6,006 bases of DNA from an uncultured Clostridia bacterium (GCA_947176425.1 CAMWQV010000144.1:1-6006), one strand, 5' to 3'; shown: positions 1 through 5,978, counted from the first letter of the stretch. Program-made: numbers and translations. The notes: a model not told the origin generated them from the sequence alone.

Positions 1-43
1 CCGATCTGCCCCGGCTTCCGCCGAGCGGCCCGGCGCCCAACAC
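1..43 (-). other. GC-rich terminal segment after the stop of the large gene, possible contig-end artefact
   Basis: This 43-base stretch follows the TAA of the large gene. By my count 34 of 43 bases are G or C, clearly richer than the gene beside it. Read on the minus strand in the same frame as the large gene it has no further stop, giving 14 codons (VLGAGPLGGSRGRS). That fits loosely with the missing second half of a Listeria-Bacteroides-type repeat. Its first seven plus-strand bases, CCGATCT, equal the 3' end of the standard Illumina adapter. It may therefore be low-quality read-end sequence, or true coding sequence behind a false stop. No terminator hairpin with a T-tract is visible here. 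Confidence 0.45.
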
Positions 44-3000
44 TTACCCCGCTGGCGCGGTGAAGCTGCACTCTGGCAACGTAAACGCTGCATTTTCGGT
101 TGCCGTACCGTCTGCCATCGTACCGCTACCGCCGTTGGCATCGTAGGTGATCGTGTAGGTTTCCGGTTTCGGCGCTTCTACCGTTACGGTGCAGGTATCG
201 GTATGCCCACCGGACCGTGTGCGCACCGTTATCACTGTCGTGCCGGGTTTCAGGGCTGTAACATTTCCGTTACTGTCCACACTGGCAACCGTCGGATTAC
301 TGCTGCTCCATTCCACCGTTTTCTGCATGGCGTTGCTCGGTTCCACGATTGCCGTGAGCCGGAAGCCTTCTCCCTCTTTCATCGTCAACGAATTTCTATT
401 CAGCCACACTCTCGTCACGGGTATCACTGTCGGCGTGGGCGGTGTTGGCGGGGCGGGTTTCGTTTTAATTTCCAGAACGCCATCCACATAGACAATTTCT
501 GAGTTATAGTTACCGCTATCCGGCGCGGCGGCTCCGCTGGCCTTCACCGTTACCGTGCCGGGTTTCGACGTGTCCGGCGTTTCTGCATAAGCTACGGTGG
601 GCGGGGTTTTCAGGCTGTCGCTGCTGGCAAGACCTTTGATTTTGCAGTCCGACGCAGAGAGGGGCGGAACGGTTTCTCCGACATACATCTCATCGCTGGG
701 GGCTGTGATGGTGATTGTAGCCGGGGTTATCTCAAATTCGATTATCGTACTGCCGATATACTGCTGGTTATCTGTTTTCACGGACACTGTAAGCGTGTAC
801 GTCCCGGCATTGACTGGAGCTGTGCCCGTACTCCAGGTATAGTCAAATCCTGTTACATCCGTGACCGTCTCGCCGTCCAGCGTTTTGACCACCGGATTGC
901 CGCTGTATTCCGCCGCTGTTCCATCGTACTCCCGCTTTTCTACACGTACTCCGCTGATCTCCACGGGCGTTTTGTCCGTCACTTCCACGGTGGCCGTGTT
1001 GTTTGGGCTGCTATCATACTTCCCACTCACTGCCGCACTTGTCGCGGTGATGGTGATGACTGTACCAACTGTCGCTTCATCGGGAATCGTAAAACTGTCG
1101 CCGTCAATATCTTTCGTCACGCCGTCGATGGTGTACTTCAGCGCAACCGTGGGAAGATCGTCCTTCCAATTGGCATCGTAGGGATTTTTCACCGTGTACG
1201 TTACCTTTACCGTTTCCCCTGCTCTCTGCTGGGGCGGCGTGGCGGTGATGGTGATCTCCGGCGTGGCGGGGTCTACCGTCACAGACACATTGACATTTGC
1301 CGGGGTTTCATAGTTCTTGCTGTCGGTCGGGGTAAAGGTCGCGGGGAAATCGCCGATTCCGGCGGGCTGTGTGTCCGGGCTGGCCCAGTTCCAGGTTCCC
1401 GTGACGGTGGTACTGCCATTGACCGCCCCGCCGCCGCTCAGGGTGCTGTCGGACAGCTTCTGCCCGTACTCAATGGCACCAGCGGTGGGAGCTGTGACGA
1501 TAGGCATGGCCTTTGTGATGGAGAATGTCTTTGTAACCGTGCCAGTATAATTGCCCTTGCCAGTGACGGTCACGGAGGCTGTTCCTACGTTTTCATTGTT
1601 CGTGTAGGATACCGTGTAATCTGTCTCTGCCGTTAAGCCGTCCACCGTGACCGCTGGCTCCTGCGCCGCGCCGCTGTAGGTGACGCTCGACGTGGATAGT
1701 GTCACCATAGCCTCGGTCAGAGCGGCAGGATTGATGGTAAATGTCGCGCTGCACGAACCGGAATAGTTACCACCTTCTTTCGCGGTGACTGTGACAGTAA
1801 CCGTGCCAGCGTTGGTATGATTGCCGTCCCCGCCGTTGGTGTTGGTATAGGTGATGTCATACTCGCCAGCGTCAACCGTGGAACCGCCCTTTGTCACTGT
1901 GACGGTCGGGGTTTTGGGATCGCCGTCATAGGTGTAAGACGTGGGGGACAAACCCACCGCTGCGGTTTCCAGGCTGGGCTTGGTGATCTCAAACATCACG
2001 CCAGAAGCAACCGTCAGTGTGTAGTTCCCGGAGGGGGCGGCAAGGGACCCTTGCTTGATTTCATATTTACCTACCGCGCTGCCCTCATAGGTCAGTGCGC
2101 CGGTCAGTTGATCGCTCCCAAACAGTTGTCCTTCGGTGATCGTGTATTTCAACTCCGGGTCAGCCGCGCCGTATTCCTTTTCCTGGCCGCTGTCCGGGGT
2201 GACGGTGATTGCCAGAGGGCTGATCGTTACATTCGTGCTAACCGCTCCATTTGGCTGGGTCAGAGTATAGTTACCCGCTTTCCCGCCAGTCAGTGTCAAC
2301 GCTGGCAGGGTGACAGTTGTATAATCCCCTGCATTGGCGCTGCTGATCGTGCCGGTCAGACTGCCAGTATTAACCGATACCTCATCGCCGCTTACTGCTC
2401 CATCCAGTGCAACCGCCGTGACCGCTACGCTGGCTGTACCGTCATAGGCTCTGCTGGTAGCGGTAGCTCCGGTGACGGTGAGGGTGGCCTGGGCGATGGT
2501 ATAGGTCTTTTCCACCGTTCCTTCATAGTTACCCTTACCCGTGATGGTAACGGTAATCGTTCCAGCGTTGGTGAAATCTTCGGTGCTGTAGGTAACGTCA
2601 TAATCCGTCCCTGCTGTCAGCGTGGTGTCACCCTGTTTGACTGTAATGGTGGGCTTCTGCTCCATGCCGCTATAAGTAACGCTTTCCGTGGATAGTGTCA
2701 CCATATCCCTGGTCAGCGGGGCAGCGGAGACAGTGAGGGAGTAGTTGCCCGAGAAGACAAGCGTGTCATCTTCCATACGCCCCTCAACATGGAACAAGTG
2801 CTCTCCCACGGCCAGACCAGCGGGCAGGACGCCGTCAGCAAATTCGAGCAAATCCCCGCTTGTAAATTTCCACGTTACCTTGTTGCACGGTTTTTCCGGG
2901 CTGAGCGTATAGGTCACCTGTTTGCCCCCGGTATTGCCATAGGTCAGGCCGGTCGGGACTGTGATTGTCAAGGTGAGGTGGTCCTTCGTATGCTCGCAGT

Positions 3001-5242
3001 AAATACATTCTTGATAATTCTCTGTGACACTTCCATTGCCGATTGAATCATCTATAAATGTCCAGTCATGCGCCTCTTTATTTTCATACTCGCAGACGGT
3101 ACAGGTCCTCCAATGGTTGGTATCGTCGTACTGGTACTCGGTGCCATAGGAGCAGTTCGTCGCCGCCGCCTCGTTATATCCGCAATAGGGGCATGTCAGG
3201 GTGTGGGTGCCGTCGTTGTTGGGGGTGGGGGTAACGCCCTTGTGTCCGCACTCGCCCACCGTGACCGTGTCGGTCAGGACGTATTGTTTTTCCAGTTTGC
3301 TCAGATCGACAGGCTCGTCGCCCTGATAATAGGCGTAGTGCTTCTCTGCGGCAACTGTACTGCTGTAGTTCAGCAGGAGGCGGCCCACAGTATCAGTAAT
3401 AGTTCTCATCCCTATGTCGTGGAACGTGCCGCCGCTGAGTTTGACTGTGGCTGTTGTACCAACCCTCAACCCGATAGCGTTCGTTCCCGCTTCCAAAGTG
3501 CCGCCTGTGACCACAAGTTCACCGTCAGTAACCGCTACAGCACTCGTTGAATTTTGAAGATTGTTTACCCCCGTTTTTATCACGCCGCCGGTAATGGTCA
3601 GCTTGCCGCCACTCATTATATTGATAACGCTATTATCGGACGGTCCGGTAAGGGTAAACTCCCCGCCGTCAAAGGTAGTATCGTCGCCTCCGGTGACCGT
3701 CAGCGGAGAGCTTGCCGTCACATTGGCCAGCAGGGTGACGGTGGCAGTATGGCCCTTCGCCGCCACCCAAGCCGCGTTGATGCCACCGTAGTAGGTGGTG
3801 GTTTCGCCGATCTGCACCTGGACCTTCAGCAGCGTGTTGCAGCCCTCGCACTTGTTGTCCGCGCCAAGGGTGTGGGTTGCCGCCTCAAATTTCGTTCCGC
3901 AATAGGGGCAGTCGCCACCGTGGGTGCCGTTGCCCAAGTCCTTGAGGGCTCCCAGATGGGTACACTCCCCCACCGTGTAAGTGCCTTCGGGCAATGTGGT
4001 TTGACCATCCTCCAAGGCCACCGGCTGGCCGTTCGCGTCAAAATAGACATAGGGTTTCGTTGGGTCCAGCAAGGTGGAGACATCATTATTACTTTGGATT
4101 GCGTAGCCCATGGCCCCACCCGTGAAAGTGCCGCCGTGAAGGACAACCGTGCCACCCGTAATATACATCCCGTAGAAAGAGCCGGTGAAGGTTCCTCCTT
4201 CAATCGTCGCGGTGCCATCAGTAACACGCACGGCGGAATGCCAGCTGGAAATTTCCCCATTTTGAATTGTGACTGTGCCGCCAGCCATACTGATGCCATA
4301 AACTCCAGAAATTTTCCCGCTGGAAATTGTAATATTGCTGTTTGAATCGGCGTACACGGCCATAGAGCTAGATGTATAACTGTTGCTTGCGCTAACCGCA
4401 CCGCCTGTCATCTCCAGCGTACCGCTCACATCTATGCCTTTGGCGTTTGGGCTGGTGGATTTAATCGTACCGCTTACAAGTTTGAACGTACCATTGACCT
4501 GGATTGCGGTTTTCTGCCCGCTGGTCAGGGTATAGTCCTCGCCCTCAAAGGTGATGGTATTGCCTGCTTCCACAGTCAGTATACTGCTTGCTGTCACATC
4601 CGCCAGCAGGGTGATCGTTGCGGTATTCCCATTCGCCGCCGCCCATGCCTCCTCAATGGTGTTGTAGCCGGTAATGCTACCGGCTATTTCCACCTGCGCC
4701 ACCGCTCCCTCGGTTGGCTCGTCGATGGGTGCGGGTACGTTGGCCTCGTCCAGTGCCGCTTGCAGGTCCCAGCAGGGGGAAAGGTCGATCTGCTCCTGTT
4801 CGTCCTCGCTCAGTTCCCGCCAGAGGTCCAGAATCTCGTCCAACTGCCAGCGCACTGTCTCCGCATTGTCCTCCGTCAAAGCGCGGGGCAGGGCGGCGAT
4901 CAGGGCGTCAATGGGACAGAGCGGACACTCGTATCCGCAGGACGCGCCGGGGGTGGCCTGGATGTAGCCGCACTCGCTGTCATGGGTGTGCTGGCAGTCC
5001 AGGACTTCGCTGCCATCTTCGGCTATGGTGTAGCAATCTTCCATGTGTTCGTGATTGCAGGGCTGGCCCTCGCTGGGGGCGATGTAGCCGCAGGCGTCCG
5101 TATGCTCCGTATGGTGGGCGCAAAGGCCAGTGTCCGTACCAGTGTCTGGCTCCCACTCACCTTCATACGCAAATGCCCAGGTCGGGCAAAGGCTCCAGCA
5201 GAGCGCCAATGCCGTGATGATGCTGATGATTCGCTTTTTCAT
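44..5242 (-). CDS. Giant secreted modular surface protein (Cys/His-rich, beta-helix, MBG/YDG Ig-like array, Big_2), C-terminally truncated
   Basis: The protein has 1732 residues from the ATG at 5242, chosen because AGGAGGG lies 6 nt upstream and the product begins with a signal peptide; an in-frame GTG at 5275 lacks this. Modules by residue: signal peptide 1-25; Cys/His-rich repeats 41-109; acidic helical segment about 111-165; beta-helix A from 184 with GGT-type turns; CxxC pairs 445/448 and 465/468; beta-helix B from 476; CxxC pairs 684/687, 714/717 and 746/749; an Ig-like array about 847-1592 with MBG-, YDG- and MBG_2-like units; Pro-rich linker about 1593-1606; Big_2-like domain 1609-1689; and a cut Listeria-Bacteroides-type repeat 1696-1732. 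Such proteins act outside the cell, usually as adhesins or wall-associated scaffolds; ligand and function here are unknown. No catalytic motif was recognised. No LPXTG, SLH or C-terminal membrane segment precedes the stop, so as written it would be released. The C-terminus is probably incomplete. Confidence 0.9.
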   Translation of the reverse strand: MKKRIISIITALALCWSLCPTWAFAYEGEWEPDTGTDTGLCAHHTEHTDACGYIAPSEGQPCNHEHMEDCYTIAEDGSEVLDCQHTHDSECGYIQATPGASCGYECPLCPIDALIAALPRALTEDNAETVRWQLDEILDLWRELSEDEQEQIDLSPCWDLQAALDEANVPAPIDEPTEGAVAQVEIAGSITGYNTIEEAWAAANGNTATITLLADVTASSILTVEAGNTITFEGEDYTLTSGQKTAIQVNGTFKLVSGTIKSTSPNAKGIDVSGTLEMTGGAVSASNSYTSSSMAVYADSNSNITISSGKISGVYGISMAGGTVTIQNGEISSWHSAVRVTDGTATIEGGTFTGSFYGMYITGGTVVLHGGTFTGGAMGYAIQSNNDVSTLLDPTKPYVYFDANGQPVALEDGQTTLPEGTYTVGECTHLGALKDLGNGTHGGDCPYCGTKFEAATHTLGADNKCEGCNTLLKVQVQIGETTTYYGGINAAWVAAKGHTATVTLLANVTASSPLTVTGGDDTTFDGGEFTLTGPSDNSVINIMSGGKLTITGGVIKTGVNNLQNSTSAVAVTDGELVVTGGTLEAGTNAIGLRVGTTATVKLSGGTFHDIGMRTITDTVGRLLLNYSSTVAAEKHYAYYQGDEPVDLSKLEKQYVLTDTVTVGECGHKGVTPTPNNDGTHTLTCPYCGYNEAAATNCSYGTEYQYDDTNHWRTCTVCEYENKEAHDWTFIDDSIGNGSVTENYQECIYCEHTKDHLTLTITVPTGLTYGNTGGKQVTYTLSPEKPCNKVTWKFTSGDLLEFADGVLPAGLAVGEHLFHVEGRMEDDTLVFSGNYSLTVSAAPLTRDMVTLSTESVTYSGMEQKPTITVKQGDTTLTAGTDYDVTYSTEDFTNAGTITVTITGKGNYEGTVEKTYTIAQATLTVTGATATSRAYDGTASVAVTAVALDGAVSGDEVSVNTGSLTGTISSANAGDYTTVTLPALTLTGGKAGNYTLTQPNGAVSTNVTISPLAITVTPDSGQEKEYGAADPELKYTITEGQLFGSDQLTGALTYEGSAVGKYEIKQGSLAAPSGNYTLTVASGVMFEITKPSLETAAVGLSPTSYTYDGDPKTPTVTVTKGGSTVDAGEYDITYTNTNGGDGNHTNAGTVTVTVTAKEGGNYSGSCSATFTINPAALTEAMVTLSTSSVTYSGAAQEPAVTVDGLTAETDYTVSYTNNENVGTASVTVTGKGNYTGTVTKTFSITKAMPIVTAPTAGAIEYGQKLSDSTLSGGGAVNGSTTVTGTWNWASPDTQPAGIGDFPATFTPTDSKNYETPANVNVSVTVDPATPEITITATPPQQRAGETVKVTYTVKNPYDANWKDDLPTVALKYTIDGVTKDIDGDSFTIPDEATVGTVITITATSAAVSGKYDSSPNNTATVEVTDKTPVEISGVRVEKREYDGTAAEYSGNPVVKTLDGETVTDVTGFDYTWSTGTAPVNAGTYTLTVSVKTDNQQYIGSTIIEFEITPATITITAPSDEMYVGETVPPLSASDCKIKGLASSDSLKTPPTVAYAETPDTSKPGTVTVKASGAAAPDSGNYNSEIVYVDGVLEIKTKPAPPTPPTPTVIPVTRVWLNRNSLTMKEGEGFRLTAIVEPSNAMQKTVEWSSSNPTVASVDSNGNVTALKPGTTVITVRTRSGGHTDTCTVTVEAPKPETYTITYDANGGSGTMADGTATENAAFTLPECSFTAPAG
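47..157 (-). other. Truncated Listeria-Bacteroides-type repeat (Flg_new-like) at the C-terminus
   Basis: Residues 1696-1732 read YTITYDANGG, then a Gly/Thr-rich loop, then AAFTLPECSFTAPAG, and stop. In this family the APAG or APEG turn is normally followed by Lys and an aromatic strand containing F-x-x-W, then the second half of the fold. Only the first half is present, so the domain should not fold alone. Further repeats or an anchor usually follow such domains. Confidence 0.8.
176..418 (-). other. Big_2-type bacterial Ig domain of the large protein
   Basis: Residues 1609-1689 match the Big_2 pattern: VTRVWLNRNSLTMKEGEGFRLTA, then VEWSSSNPTVASVDSNG, then VTALKPGTTVITVRT, ending in CTVTVEAP. 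It is preceded by a Pro-rich linker (PAPPTPPTPT). Big_2 domains are common in intimin-like and other surface proteins, usually as spacers or ligand-binding units. Confidence 0.9.
467..2704 (-). repeat. Array of about nine Ig-like modules (MBG, YDG and MBG_2-like)
   Basis: Residues about 847-1592 form consecutive beta-rich modules of 65-100 residues. Approximate starts are 847, 919 (YDG-like, with SRAYDGTASV), 1010 (MBG_2-like, with KEYGAADPEL), 1088, 1179, 1246, 1326, 1428 and 1508. Typical signatures are VTYSG or YTYDG early in a unit, and GNYxGTVxKTFxI or similar at its end. Units at 847 and 1179 are closest to each other, sharing MVTLST-S-VTYSG and TGKGNY-GTV-KT. These modules normally act as extended stalks that project a binding domain from the cell. 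Boundaries were placed by eye. Confidence 0.75.
1691..1709 (+). repeat. 19-bp direct repeat, copy 2
   Basis: This is identical to the copy at 2687-2705 and sits at the equivalent place in the Ig-like unit that starts near residue 1179. The two copies lie 996 bp apart, an exact multiple of three, so recombination between them would remove 332 codons in frame. Confidence 0.85.
2687..2705 (+). repeat. 19-bp direct repeat, copy 1
   Basis: The plus-strand sequence CGTGGATAGTGTCACCATA occurs here and again at 1691-1709. Both copies encode the MVTLST start of two homologous Ig-like units, so it records module duplication or conversion inside the gene. Confidence 0.85.
2978..3250 (-). other. CxxC-rich linker segment between the beta-helix region and the Ig-like array
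   Basis: Residues 665-755 contain Cys665 and three CxxC pairs (684/687, 714/717, 746/749), Cys697 and several His, with aromatic spacing such as NHWRTCTVC and NYQECIYC. Its first part overlaps the end of module copy B. The NHWRTCTVCEYENKEAHDW section resembles small repeats in Clostridia surface proteins that look like zinc knuckles. Whether it binds metal or forms disulfides outside the cell cannot be told from sequence. Confidence 0.65.
3161..3817 (-). repeat. Module copy B: beta-helix domain plus CxxC segment
   Basis: Residues 476-694 repeat copy A in order: VQIGE, then INAAWVAAKGHTATVTLLAN, then Gly-rich strands (KLTITGGVIK, ELVVTGGTLEAG, VKLSGGTFHD), then TVGEC, DGTHTLTCPYCG and EAAAT. 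It is about 50 residues shorter than copy A, with fewer beta-helix rungs. The match is clear in protein but loose in DNA, so the duplication is probably old. Confidence 0.75.
3878..4693 (-). repeat. Module copy A: beta-helix domain plus CxxC segment
   Basis: Residues 184-455 begin VEIAG, pass through an EEAWAAANGNTATITLLADV stretch, and continue as short Gly-rich strands (SGTLEMTGG, ATIEGGTFTG, VVLHGGTFTG) typical of right-handed parallel beta-helices of the pectate-lyase-like type. They end with TVGEC, then CPYCGTKFEAATH. The same order recurs in copy B, so this is an internal duplication at protein level. A second CxxC (Cys465/Cys468) joins the two copies. Beta-helices of this style serve as carbohydrate-binding or adhesive stalks; no catalytic residues were identified. 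Confidence 0.75.
4916..5122 (-). repeat. Cys/His-rich repeats in the N-terminus of the large protein (three C-x-H-type units)
   Basis: Residues 41-109 hold nine Cys (41, 51, 62, 70, 83, 91, 102, 106, 109) and seven His in a regular pattern. Units two and three are both C-x-H-x-H-x3-C (Cys62-Cys70 and Cys83-Cys91). Unit one is a longer variant, C-x-H-H-x2-H-x3-C (Cys41-Cys51). Units one and three are followed by Gly-Tyr, and the region ends with CGYECPLC. Similar HTHTDxCY-like repeats are known at the N-termini of Clostridia surface proteins, but I know of no assigned function. Metal binding is an inference from ligand spacing; disulfides are the alternative in a secreted protein. Confidence 0.8.
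5168..5242 (-). other. Sec signal peptide of the large surface protein
   Basis: Residues 1-25 show a basic n-region (MKKR), a hydrophobic core (IISIITALALCWSL) and an AFA motif before Tyr26, the expected type I signal peptidase site. Cys15 and Cys19 lie in or near the core, but the residues before them (LAL-C and WSL-C) do not make a lipobox, so a lipoprotein is unlikely. This places the rest of the protein outside the membrane. Confidence 0.9.
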
Positions 5243-5248
5243 CGAAAT

Positions 5249-5255
5249 CCCTCCT
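5249..5255 (-). promoter_or_regulatory. Ribosome binding site of the large surface protein gene
   Basis: Minus-strand AGGAGGG lies 6 nt before the ATG at 5242. It fixes the start at MKKRIIS and excludes the in-frame GTG 11 codons upstream, which would put the ribosome site inside the coding region. Confidence 0.9.
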
Positions 5256-5310
5256 ATGTTTTGTATTAGGTACACAACTTTCGCAACGGGGAATTTCTAA
5301 AAAAGGCAGC

Positions 5311-5334
5311 AAAAAAACGCCCTCAACAGGCGTT
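5311..5334 (-). terminator. Intrinsic terminator downstream of the receiver-like gene
   Basis: On the minus strand the stem AACGCC / GGCGTT (6 bp, perfect) closes a 7-nt loop (TGTTGAG) and runs into a T-tract (five more T, then GC). It lies about 42 bp after the stop of the 197-codon gene and upstream of the large gene, so it separates the two transcripts or attenuates read-through. The plus-strand reading lacks a T-tract, so it works in one direction only. Confidence 0.85.
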
Positions 5335-5376
5335 CAACAAACATCATATGAAGTTTTGAAAAAGGTGTAGTCTATG

Positions 5377-5970
5377 CTAAACTAGGGTAAAGGGAACAGG
5401 CGGAAACGGTCGCTCCCACCAGCAGGCTCGGAGCGCGGACACAGCTTTTTTGCGGTTGACCGGCAGCAGGCCGAAAAAGGTAATCCGCAGCTCGTAGCAC
5501 ACCAGGGCGTAGTCCTCTTTGGAGAACCAGACGAGCCGCGCTTCGGAATTGGCCTTCTTTGCCAGCCGCACCGTCTCCAGGCCCTCCGATCCTGACTGCA
5601 CAATCAGCATCACTAGGTAGGGATTACGCTGAACAAAGGTCAGAAACGGTTCCCGTTCCTCGGTGAACTCATGGAACACCGGCTTTAGCTGCATCGACCA
5701 GATGAGGTCCTCCAGCAGTTCCCGGATGTGGCTGTTTTCCTCCGCGTCCGGGTGCTGGACAGGTGCGGATACAGCGGGTTCTTGTGCAGTCTGCTCCTGT
5801 TCAGCGGCGGACTGCTGCCGGGTTTCCTGATTTGCTGCTTCTGCTGCCGGTACGTCAAACGGATTCACATCGCTGCCAGCCGGACTGCCGCCAAAGATGG
5901 ACTCAATATCCAGACCGGTTTCGCCCTCCGCTCCGGAGAAAGGCCACGCATTGCTGTTGAATTCACTCAT
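5377..5970 (-). CDS. Unrecognised 197-residue protein: disordered N-terminus plus degenerate receiver-like domain
   Basis: I do not recognise a named family. The ATG at 5970 is chosen because GAAAGGAG lies 8 nt upstream; a TTG at 5997 in the same frame has no such site. Residues 1-75 are of low complexity, with small motifs (WPF at 9-11, DIESIFGG at 21-28, VNPFDV at 35-40), then a Gln/Ala/Glu-rich stretch. Residues about 67-183 look like a response-regulator receiver fold: helix SHIRELLEDL; strand and helix LKPVFHEFTEEREPFLTFV; YLVMLIVQSGSEGLETVR where the beta-3 strand and following loop would be; ARLVWFS at beta-4; and FFGLLPV at beta-5. The usual phosphoacceptor Asp is Ile123 and the usual Lys before Pro is Leu169. 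If the reading is right, the domain cannot be phosphorylated conventionally and may act as a protein-interaction module. There is no signal peptide or membrane segment, so it is cytoplasmic. The tail WWERPFPPVPFTLV is unusual. Confidence 0.8.
   Translation of the reverse strand: MSEFNSNAWPFSGAEGETGLDIESIFGGSPAGSDVNPFDVPAAEAANQETRQQSAAEQEQTAQEPAVSAPVQHPDAEENSHIRELLEDLIWSMQLKPVFHEFTEEREPFLTFVQRNPYLVMLIVQSGSEGLETVRLAKKANSEARLVWFSKEDYALVCYELRITFFGLLPVNRKKAVSALRACWWERPFPPVPFTLV
5422..5772 (-). other. Putative pseudo-receiver domain in the 197-residue protein
   Basis: Residues 67-183 align by eye with LytTR-type receiver domains. Hallmarks kept are the hydrophobic YLVMLI strand followed by GSEGLETVR (compare the usual G-x-D-GLETAR), the beta-4 strand ending in Ser150 (the usual Thr/Ser switch position), and a Pro170 preceded by a hydrophobic strand. 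Hallmarks lost are the phosphoacceptor Asp (Ile123), the Lys before Pro170 (Leu169), and a clear acidic pair at strand 1; only Asp75, Glu77 and Glu78 are near. The assignment rests on pattern reading without a profile search. Confidence 0.5.
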
Positions 5971-5978
5971 GATTTTTG

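Larger units (their letters stand above)
5243..5376 (-). other. Intergenic region between the two genes
   Basis: This 134-bp gap holds the terminator of the upstream gene (5311-5334), a second T-tract on the minus strand (5299-5304), and the ribosome binding site of the large gene. Between the terminator and that site there are only about 55 bp. I found no convincing sigma-A promoter there on the minus strand. No small gene is visible. Confidence 0.7.

Noticed and set aside
1817..2695. 292-codon open frame on the plus strand
   Set aside because: It lies wholly antisense to the Ig-like array, whose Thr/Val/Gly codon bias keeps other frames open. Its translation is Arg/Cys/Gly-rich with no family signature.
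3554..4345. 263-codon open frame on the plus strand
   Set aside because: Antisense to the beta-helix modules. The translation has no recognisable domain, and the minus-strand reading is clearly the real protein.
3826..4401. 191-codon open frame on the minus strand in another frame
   Set aside because: It overlaps the large gene entirely, and its product is Trp/Pro/Arg-rich and shows no motifs.
467..4693. CRISPR-like or satellite repeats in the DNA
   Set aside because: The repetitive look comes from protein modules of unequal length with diverged DNA. There are no regularly spaced identical repeats with unique spacers.
5186..5203. Lipobox at Cys15 or Cys19 of the large protein
   Set aside because: The residue before each Cys is Leu, not Gly, Ala or Ser, and a good type I site (AFA before Tyr26) follows.
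4674..5269. Several plus-strand open frames opposite the N-terminus of the large gene
   Set aside because: Shadows of the GC-rich, Cys/His-rich coding region. They would overlap one another in different frames and show no protein features.
5243..5275. GTG at 5275 as start of the large protein
   Set aside because: It would add 11 residues encoded across the ribosome binding site and spoil the n-region of the signal peptide.
5260..5286. TTGCGA-15 bp-TACAAA as a minus-strand promoter for the large gene
   Set aside because: The spacing is short, and transcription would begin at or inside the ribosome binding site at 5249-5255.
5343..5348. Minus-strand TATGAT as a -10 box
   Set aside because: No -35 element at suitable spacing, and a transcript from it would start directly at the terminator hairpin.
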